From Pavlovales sp. CCMP2436 (lineage: Eukaryota; Haptophyta; Pavlovophyceae; Pavlovales): a DNA stretch of 27,061 bases. How positions within the stretch are numbered: position 1 is the stretch's first letter; each line of letters begins with the position of its first letter. Made by a program: the position numbers and the translations under genes. Below, piece by piece: positions 9,680 to 16,197 of this stretch. Location of the stretch: the NCBI GenBank assembly GCA_026770615.1, contig MU632016.1, positions 22,406-49,466 on the forward strand, given 5' to 3'. The notes below the pieces were generated by a model. It saw only the letters and a program-made list of their open reading frames with translations, was not told the DNA's origin and searched no databases.

Positions 9680-11644
9680 TCAGTCGAGGTCGAGCCCGAG
9701 TGTCTTGCGCCGCTCGCCCGTGCTGGCCAGCGTGTACTCGAAGCGCACGGGACCCACCAGGATGCCCGCGCCGACGCACCCGCCGTGCGCGGGCCGCAGC
9801 CTACGCCCTTTCTCCGCGCCCGCCTCGCCGCCGCCCCCGAGCTCGGCGGACTCGTCGGGCTCGGCGGGGTCCTCGTTGAGCACGATGCCGCTGCCGCCGT
9901 CGGAGAATAGCGATAGCGACAGGATGGAGTCGCCGGGATGCTTGCCGCCCACCTGGTACCGCAGCTCGGCGCGCGCGGTCGCGAGCCCGCGCGCTAGCCC
10001 AAGCTGTCCGTAGGACATGCCGCGGATCGTGGAGCCGCCGCCGAGCGCGCGCATCAGGTACTCGGGCTGGCCGGCGGAAGCGACCGAGACCTCGGCGCGG
10101 AGGCGCGCGGTGATCCGCGGGAAGGCGGTGGCGAGGGAGGCGCGCACGCGGTAGTCGAGCGATGCGTAGTCGGGGCAGCGCGCGTGCAGCGGCAGAGTGC
10201 GCGTGAGGCTGAAGCGGTGGCGCACGCTGGGGCTGCCCTGCGATGTGGCGCTCACGCACAGCGTCACCGGCAGGTCGAGGGCGGGCGCGTCGCCGTGGTA
10301 GCCGCCCTCCCCGTCGGCGAACGAGACCACGTCGCCGCTGCCGGGCGCTCCCATGGCGATCGCGCCGCCCTCGTCACGCGGCGTCACCTTCTCCGCGCAC
10401 GCGCTCATCTGCACGCGCCACGCGGACTCGCGCCTCGCCTCGCAGCGCAGCGTCACGCCTGCACGGGGGAAGTCGCGCTCGCGCGGCCGCTTTTTGCGCT
10501 CGGGGCGCGCGGCGCCGCCCGGCTCGTCGCGGGCGCTCCTCTCCTCCTCGGGGTCAGCGAAGAGGGGGATCGTGCCGCCAAGCGAGCGCAGGCCGGGGAT
10601 GCGATGCAGGGCGGGCAGCTCTATGTTGTCCGCCCACACGTCCGTCCCGACGCTGAACTCGCGACCGAGCCTCGGGTCGTCGAAGCTGATGCTGGCGGAG
10701 GAGCTGTTGTACTTGGAGAAGTCGAGCGAGAGCCGCTGCATCCGCCCGCGCAGGTTGGAGTCGCGCGCGGAGACCGAGGCGTACCACTCGCGCCCGTTTA
10801 GGCCGAGCGTGGGCGCCACCTCCGTGAAGTTGCGCTCGCACACGGCTAAGACGAGTTGTGCGTCGCCCTCTGCCGTCAGCCTGGCAGCGGGCTCGCCCAC
10901 GGCGTGGAACGGGCCGTTTGAGCCCACCAGCCGCATCAGGCGGTTCTCGCTCAGCCGGAGGGGCACGCCGGAGCGCAGGCCAAGCGCAGCGGAGACGGCG
11001 GGCGCACGGGTGCGGCCGGGCTTGCTGGTTGGGTCGCCATTCTTGTCGACGAAGATGAGCTCGACAGGCGCCTCCGCAGTGGTGGCCGCCTTGACGCGGA
11101 TGCGCAGCGTGCCGCCCCCGGGGTCGACGGAGGTCACCGCGCCGACCATCGGGTAGCCGTGCTGCGCGAACCACGTGCGCACGCGTAACTTGAGCGCGTC
11201 GAGCTGCTCGGCCGTCGGCTCGTGTGCGAGGCCGAGGATGCCCTCCGCCATCGCGGCCACCTCGAGCACGGCGGGCAGCTCGAGGTCCCCCCTTTTGCTC
11301 TCAAGCCGGACTGACGTCAGCGGGGCCAGCAGCTTCTTCGGCCTCGGCTTGCGCCGGCCAAAGCGCTCCGAGAACGGCACCGAGATGGCGAGGCTCGGCG
11401 CTCCCGCGCGCAGGCTGCGCGGGTCATCACTCGCCAGCTGCGCGTCGACTATTCGGCGGCGGCCCAAGAGGAGGCCGGCGCGGCTGCCGAGCCCCGCGCT
11501 CGCGAGGCTCGGTAGCAGCGCGCAGAGGTAGAGTGATGAAAGGTGTGTGTTTCGGACGCGCACGCGCGAACACGCGTTCGTCGAGCTGGCCACCCCACGC
11601 CCTGCGCACCTCGGTTGGCTGAACATAGACAAGCCCCTCAACAT
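9680..11644 (-). CDS. TOC75: Toc75-like Omp85 plastid protein-import channel
   Basis: This is a 654-residue reading frame without visible introns. The C-terminal half carries the Omp85 beta-barrel signature GGSTIRGMSYGQLGLARGL followed by ATARAELRYQV. This is the G-x-x-x-RGY...ELGAARN...AELR pattern of Toc75, and the frame closes with VGAGILVGPVRFEYTL near the C-terminus. Before the barrel, LGLNGREWYASVSARDSNLR and SASISFDDPRLG match the start of Omp85 barrels. Residues about 120-270 look like one or two POTRA repeats (GVPLRLSENRLMRLV). Toc75 and OEP80 proteins form the import or assembly pore in the outer plastid envelope, and related proteins serve red-derived complex plastids. A hydrophobic stretch near residue 40 (LSSLYLCALLPSLASAG) could be a signal or targeting sequence. 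Upstream coding-like words in another frame (VEGLVYVQPTEVRRAWG) mean the true N-terminus may involve an extra exon. The Sam50 family is the main alternative. Confidence 0.8.
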   Translation of the reverse strand: MLRGLSMFSQPRCAGRGVASSTNACSRVRVRNTHLSSLYLCALLPSLASAGLGSRAGLLLGRRRIVDAQLASDDPRSLRAGAPSLAISVPFSERFGRRKPRPKKLLAPLTSVRLESKRGDLELPAVLEVAAMAEGILGLAHEPTAEQLDALKLRVRTWFAQHGYPMVGAVTSVDPGGGTLRIRVKAATTAEAPVELIFVDKNGDPTSKPGRTRAPAVSAALGLRSGVPLRLSENRLMRLVGSNGPFHAVGEPAARLTAEGDAQLVLAVCERNFTEVAPTLGLNGREWYASVSARDSNLRGRMQRLSLDFSKYNSSSASISFDDPRLGREFSVGTDVWADNIELPALHRIPGLRSLGGTIPLFADPEEERSARDEPGGAARPERKKRPRERDFPRAGVTLRCEARRESAWRVQMSACAEKVTPRDEGGAIAMGAPGSGDVVSFADGEGGYHGDAPALDLPVTLCVSATSQGSPSVRHRFSLTRTLPLHARCPDYASLDYRVRASLATAFPRITARLRAEVSVASAGQPEYLMRALGGGSTIRGMSYGQLGLARGLATARAELRYQVGGKHPGDSILSLSLFSDGGSGIVLNEDPAEPDESAELGGGGEAGAEKGRRLRPAHGGCVGAGILVGPVRFEYTLASTGERRKTLGLDLD

Positions 11645-12090
11645 TCTGCCGGTCCGATCTCCGAGACCCTGATCGAGCCGAAATATTTAAATGCTGTAAA
11701 CATGAAACGAATAACCGCAAATAGTTTGGAGTGGGTGGAGATGTCCGCCCCTGCCCCGCCCCCCTTGGCTGCCAGTGGTGACCGGCAAGCGCGGCACACA
11801 TCTCTGGACATGGGCCTCTCGCCGCCCGATCCCGGCAGTAAACCTTCCCTTTTTTTTCTTTTCTTTTTTTACTACTCTTCGGCGCTCTCAATTTCAATTT
11901 CGGCGCGCTCTCCCCTCTCTCCTTGACCTCCGGCCGCTCTTCGCTCGGCGTTGCCGGCCGCTCTACAGGTGTCTACTCCCTAACTGGACAAAACCCTAAC
12001 TACAGCTGTAAATCCTGGAAACCCGACCCTGAATGGTCCAGCCGCTACCCTAATAAGTGGAGGATTATTGAGTCACCCCGCCGCCTCGCC
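11645..12090. other. Intergenic, 5' flank of the Toc75-like gene
   Basis: This region lies upstream of the minus-strand Toc75-like gene. It holds a pyrimidine tract at about 11846-11870 on the plus strand and an AT-rich AATATTTAAATG near 11681-11692. No gene or clear core promoter is supported. Confidence 0.4.
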
Positions 12091-12695
12091 ATAAGCGTTG
12101 TCCAGCCTCACTGGCGAAAACGCCCGGGGGGGGTACGGAGTAGAACATAGGTTTGAATAGAGAAAATGTGCTGTCGCATGTATTTGAAGTCATCCAAAAC
12201 ATTTTCAGCGTGGTTGTGGTTGCCAGAATTTGAATTTTTTTAGCTTTAATTTCGAATTTTGCAGTACAGCGTGGATTGTGGTTGCTCCCTTTTTGAGGCA
12301 TCGTAAATTACAGGCACAAGATGGCCGATTGGGAAGAAGTTGCAAATCGCAAAGCTGTTCGGCACGTCGTAATGAACAAGTTAGTTTTTCGCAACTCCTT
12401 CTCAATCGGCCATCTTGTACCCGTAAATCACGATACCAGACCTGTACGGTAAAAGGGTAAAACTTTTGAAAATCGGCTTTACCGTACCCCCCCTCGCGTT
12501 TGAACACGATCTGACCCCGCCGTACACTCGCAACAGGTTTTCTGAGCTGACGATTGGGAAGAAGTTGCAAGTAGAAAAGTTGTTCCGCGCGTCGTGATGA
12601 ACAGCTTCGTCACTTGCAACTCCTTCCCAATCGGCCACCTTGCGCCCGTAATTCACGGTGCCGCAAAAGGTCTGATTTTGGTGGACAACGCTTAT
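12091..12695. mobile_element. Composite inverted-repeat element carrying two foldback units
   Basis: ATAAGCGTTGTCCA (12091-12104) is exactly inverted at 12682-12695. Inside are two related foldback units in the same orientation. Unit 1 (about 12299-12437) has arms of nearly 48 bp with few mismatches, including ACAAGATGGCCGATTG facing CAATCGGCCATCTTGT. Unit 2 (about 12550-12660) has GATTGGGAAGAAGTTGCAAG facing CTTGCAACTCCTTCCCAATC. Their loops are also homologous (GTTCGGCACGTCGTAATGAA versus GTTCCGCGCGTCGTGATGAA), so the units are copies. Short frames here are by-products of the repeats. Confidence 0.65.
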
Positions 12696-12977
12696 CCCCC
12701 CCTTGCCTTGCCCAAGAGCAGATTGAGATTGCTGTAACTAAATTCCCGCCAAATCTTCCAAGCAGCTCGAGAGAAGGAGACGGCAAGCTGTGGTGATAAG
12801 TCGAACGTGGGCGGCTGGACCGAAGACGACAGCGGCACATGGAAGACGGCGGCGGCGGCGACAATAATGTGGCAAGGACATCGGCGTGTCCGGCAACTCA
12901 GCGATATACTTTTTTGCGGTGGTGGTCAAGCAGCACAGGCGAAGAAGATCTGCTGGAACGGCACCTAGATTCACTTG

Positions 12978-13170
12978 TGTTAGTATTCGTGTGCGCTCGG
13001 GAGCGTGGACGGATGTGTGTAAGTGCTCAAGGGTACTCACAGGGGGTTTTGCTGGAAAGTTATCGTTTCCCCCATTGCGACAACACACTTCCGGTCGGCG
13101 GCGTTCGTCGGTGGGGTTAAAAGAGATCTTAACCCAACTGTCGGGAGTGGACTCGTAACTGGCCTGCAGT
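12978..13170 (+). repeat. Repeat B internal body, copy 1
   Basis: This matches 19168-19350 over about 180 bp in the same orientation. Shared words are GAGCGTGGACGGATGTGT, GGGTACTCAC, TTTCCCCCATTG, GACAACACACTTCCGGTCGG and CTTAACCCAACT. The reverse strand of both copies reads a similar peptide start (MCC[RH]NGG[NK]DN), but both frames decay and no function is recognised. About 190 bp downstream lies a repeat B terminus. Confidence 0.7.
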
Positions 13171-13362
13171 GTGATCTGGACAGAGGCAATATCTCCGAAC
13201 CCCCCTGCATTAATCTATCAACTTGCAAAAGTGACGTCGTTATGAACCGATGGCGATGAGAGGATTCGAGCGGAATAAGTTACACACAAAGTGAAGCCGG
13301 GCTGGAAACGGGTCCGGGATCGTACTGGGGCTTGGAAATCTTATGGGGGCTTTCGGTTACGG

Positions 13363-13447
13363 ACCTAGTCAGTGAGTGAACAACACCTGTTGAACCATGC
13401 TGAGCCGCTATATTTACTGATAGGGATTCATTCAAGCTGAGCCGCTA
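13363..13447 (+). repeat. Repeat B right terminus plus short duplicate
   Basis: CCTAGTCAGTGAGTGAACAA, then CACCTGTTGAACCATGCTGA and GCCGCTA, end at 13410 against TA-rich sequence. A shorter GCTGAGCCGCTA lies at 13436-13447. Between them ACTGATAGGGATTCA, the repeat A core, is present, showing that repeats A and B flank the same TA-rich stretches. Confidence 0.7.
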
Positions 13448-13473
13448 TATATATTTATGATAATATATATATA

Positions 13474-13524
13474 CTGATAGGGATTCAAGCTGGCGTCTGA
13501 CTGTTCTGAATGTTTTGCTGGTCT
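13474..13524 (+). repeat. Dispersed repeat A, copy 2
   Basis: CTGATAGGGATTCAAGCTGG, GTCTGACTGTTCTGAATG and TTTTGCTGGTCT match, inverted, positions 51-102. Here the match stops after GGTCT. A TA-rich run precedes it. Confidence 0.75.
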
Positions 13525-13804
13525 GGACGAATATATATACATACTACATACGCAGAGGTAGGTTACAAGCAAGTGCCCAGACGGGGCCCCGTTCTGTCCA
13601 CCGTGCGGATGTCACGTTACATTAACTAACTTCCAGTCAACTACTGGGTGGACCGTTGAGGCGCCCCACGTGGGCCGTGAGCCACGGTGCACCGACCGAT
13701 GACATGATTTTCTCAGATTGTCTTCCAAGTCACCTACTGTCATATGCAAACGTTGGGGCCGGCTGAAGCCTTAAGGGGGCGCACGTAGGGCCATGTGACA
13801 AGTT

Positions 13805-14178
13805 GGGTCGAAATCCGAATTAGTGGCGCGATTCCGCACAGGGGAGGGGAAAAGTGGTGACTGGGACGAAGAAGTAGACATTGGTCACCCCTGCGCGCTA
13901 AGTGTCGATAGCTGATGTCGAATAGAGCCCTCCTCGACGGTCAGAGCCCACCTCGTGTGCCTCCCAGGTGCCTCTAGGGTCGACAACATACTTCGTGTAA
14001 CTAACATTTCCGATTCTCAGCGTTCGGAAGCGAAAAGAAAGTCATGGTTCCCGCCCCAATCACAAATCTGCAACAAACTCTGTGGCACCACCTCCGGTTC
14101 CTGACTTGCTCAGGAGGATTTTCACCGGACTTTCTTCGATTTCCCTCCCGGACTGGCCACTAATTCGGATTTTGACCC
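13805..14178 (+). mobile_element. MITE family 1, copy 1 (374 bp, TSD AGTT)
   Basis: The terminal inverted repeats are GGGTCGAAATCCGAATTAGT then GGC (13805-13827) and its near-exact inverse at 14156-14178. AGTT directly flanks both ends (13801-13804 and 14179-14182), a 4-bp target duplication. The body matches the second copy at 25194-25643 in opposite orientation, including the words CTACTTCTTCGTCCC, CCGATTCTCAGCGTTCGGAA and AATCTGCAACAAACTC. No open frame of note exists, so the element depends on a transposase elsewhere. Confidence 0.85.
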
Positions 14179-14192
14179 AGTTGATTATATTT

Positions 14193-14261
14193 ATGATAGG
14201 GATTCAAGCTGGTGTCTGACTGTTCTGCATGTTGTGCTGGTCTAAGCGCTGCGTCGCCCAT
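14193..14261 (+). repeat. Dispersed repeat A, copy 3
   Basis: This is the longest match to positions 33-102 (inverted), running from TGATAGGGATTCAAGCTGG through GCGCTGCGTCGCCCAT. It starts 14 bp after the end of the MITE. Confidence 0.75.
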
Positions 14262-14332
14262 GATAGTCAAACATGGGTATGAAGGTGCGAAGTGCTTTTG
14301 GCATCTTAGCTAGTTAGACGATTGTTTACTTT

Positions 14333-14412
14333 TAGCGGCTCAGTATGGTTCAACAGGTGGTGTTCACTCATGAACATTGTGACTTGATCGACGTTAGACA
14401 TGAGTCCTGATA
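14333..14412 (-). repeat. Repeat B terminus, inverted
   Basis: TAGCGGCTCAGTATGGTTCA, then ACAGGTGGTGTTCACTCA, then a diverged GACTTGATCGACGTTAGACA. It faces the copy at 13363-13410, with the MITE and repeat A between them, so the two could be the ends of one composite element. Confidence 0.7.
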
Positions 14413-14880
14413 GCATGAGCAGGGGTGGTAGAGGCTAGTTCGAAGATGCTCAGGGGTACCCCGCCGGAGGCAATTTGATTTGATTTGTTCCAACTTCCAA
14501 GGGCCTTTCTAAATAGCACAGGGCCCAGGTGTGGGGGCGGAACCCCTCTCCCACACTGTAGCATTCGGAACCACTGTTCCTTCCTTTTATTCGCTATTAT
14601 TTGCCCTTTTAAGACTTTTTTTTGCCTTGTAATTATTATTTCTGCTGTTATTTTCTCCCCTTTTTTCGATTCAATTTCTTTCCTTCTGAGTTCTGTTTTT
14701 TAATCTTTTCTAAATCTCTAGGCTAGCCGGCAGCGCAAGCTAGTTACTATTCCGTGCGACTAAAATGGCAGCACGCGTACAGGTCAGACGAAGGGGTGAT
14801 ATAACCCACGTGCCGGATTCATGCTAGCGTCGATAGTACTATGACTTTCTCTACACGCGCATAATTGAAATTAAATAAAG
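14413..14880. other. Intergenic, 3' flank of NEMP gene
   Basis: No gene is seen. A long T/C-rich tract runs about 14575-14715. The final bases before the NEMP stop are AT-rich (AATTGAAATTAAATAAAG), suitable for 3' end processing on the minus strand, but no defined signal is recognised. Confidence 0.4.
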
Positions 14881-16125
14881 TCACGACTGTTCGCCGCCCT
14901 GGTCCGCGGCGGAGAGGCGCACCCGCCTGTGGTTGGCGAGCAGCCACTTCTGGAAGCCCGGGCTCGCGTGTAGCTCGGTCAGCGCGCGGTCGGTCTCGAT
15001 CTCGGCCTGCGCGCGGTACTGCTCCTCGGAGAGGAAAGCGCCGCCGGCGAGGAAGGTGGTCTCGGGCCTGGGCGCGGGCTTGCTCTCAAAGTAGCGCGCC
15101 CACAGCACGGCGCGCAGCTCGGCGGGCACCGCGACGAGCGCAGCCGCGGCGAGCGCGCATAACGTAGCGCCCACGGCTACCGCGGCGCGCGAGTAGGTGG
15201 AGGTGAGCACGAGTGCGCCGCCGAGCAGCCACATGGACCAGCGCGCCACGTCGCGCAGCCAGACAGGCACGGCGCTCGCGCTCGTCAACGCGCGGTGCAC
15301 GAACACGAGCCCGGCCGCACCGCAGACGGCCGCGTAGCAGAGCACGGCGTCGGGGTGGCGCCGCGCCAGCCCCTCGAGCGAGCGCGCGAGCGTGTCGGAG
15401 AGGGAGCCGATGTAGCCTGTGAGCAGCGCGGCCGAGGCGAGCGCGCGCTGCCATCTGCGCTCGAAGCAGCGGCGCAGCACGAAGAGCGCCACGATCAGCA
15501 CGCCGAGCACAACGGCTGCCGTCGAGCCGCCCGCGTAGTAGAAGGCGCGTGACTCGCTCAGCGCGCCCGCGCGCGCCACGAGCGCGAGGCCGGCGAGCAG
15601 CTGCACCGGCAGCCACCAGACGAAGCGGCGCTCCGCGCGCACGCGCAGCGCCTGCGCGCCGCTGACGGCGCGCACACCCACGCAGCTGCTGCCGTATGGT
15701 GAGGCGGAGTGCACGTGCGCGAGCGGCGCACCCCGCTCGGCCGGCAGCGCCAGCCCGAGCAGCGTGTGCAGCAGCGCGGGCCGCGCGTCACCGCTCGCGG
15801 CCTCGAAGTCAAAGTAGGCCTGGTCGGCCTCCGCGGTGAAGTTGAGCTCTGCGTGCGACCAGAGCAGCCCGAGGCGCAGCGGCGATGCGCCCTCGAAGCA
15901 GACGAGCGTGTAGAGCGGCCTGCCCGTCGCCTTGTCCGTCGCCGGTTTGAGCTCGAGCAGCCGGCTTTCGCCCATGCGCAGCGCCACGCGCTCGGCCGCG
16001 CCGCCGTCGGGGCCGGTGGGATCCGCGGTGCGTGTCACGCCCAGCAGCGCGAGCGCGAGCGCGGCGACCACGCCCAGCAGCGCGAGCGCGAGCGCCAGGC
16101 CGTTCTGTCCACCGAGCGACCTCAT
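14881..16125 (-). CDS. NEMP: NEMP (TMEM194) family nuclear-envelope membrane protein
   Basis: The 414-residue product starts at the ATG at 16125. Residues 7-31 form a signal-type hydrophobic segment (GLALALALLGVVAALALALL). A luminal beta-rich domain runs to about 165 (MGESRLLELK, LVCFEGASPLRLGLLW, ASPYGSSCVGV). A helix at 168-185 follows. The NEMP hallmark AFYYAGGSTAAVVLGVLIVA (from residue 194) comes next, then further membrane helices at about 229-245, 261-277, 296-310 and 313-335. The C-terminus has FLSEEQYRAQAEIETDRALT, matching the conserved FLTEEEY...ETxRALEEL tail of the family. NEMP proteins sit in the inner nuclear membrane and are linked to envelope stiffness and fertility in animals. 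The longer frame upstream to 16749 overlaps the divergent tRNA synthetase gene and was not used. No intron is needed. Confidence 0.8.
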   Translation of the reverse strand: MRSLGGQNGLALALALLGVVAALALALLGVTRTADPTGPDGGAAERVALRMGESRLLELKPATDKATGRPLYTLVCFEGASPLRLGLLWSHAELNFTAEADQAYFDFEAASGDARPALLHTLLGLALPAERGAPLAHVHSASPYGSSCVGVRAVSGAQALRVRAERRFVWWLPVQLLAGLALVARAGALSESRAFYYAGGSTAAVVLGVLIVALFVLRRCFERRWQRALASAALLTGYIGSLSDTLARSLEGLARRHPDAVLCYAAVCGAAGLVFVHRALTSASAVPVWLRDVARWSMWLLGGALVLTSTYSRAAVAVGATLCALAAAALVAVPAELRAVLWARYFESKPAPRPETTFLAGGAFLSEEQYRAQAEIETDRALTELHASPGFQKWLLANHRRVRLSAADQGGEQS

Positions 16126-16197
16126 CGAACTCCCCGGCCGGCCGCCTTGAACTTGCACTTTCAAGCCAGCCAAGCACGTCCTCGTGCGTGTTGATCG
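16126..16197. promoter_or_regulatory. Short divergent promoter region between NEMP and arginyl-tRNA synthetase
   Basis: Only 72 bp separate the two start codons, so both promoters must be compact, overlapping, or extend into the opposite gene. GCCAGCCAAGCACG (16165-16178) is exactly inverted as CGTGCTTGGCTGGC (16220-16233), the latter inside the synthetase presequence. No TATA or CCAAT box is visible. Confidence 0.5.

Noticed and set aside
12738..13088. Minus-strand protein similar to one at 19016-19279
   Set aside because: The resemblance follows from the repeat B body. Both frames differ in length and lose similarity, so I treat it as a repeat and not as a gene family.
33..14261. A single 14.2-kb element bounded by inverted repeat A copies
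   Set aside because: It would enclose several unrelated host genes, and a third copy lies inside, so dispersed short repeats explain it better.
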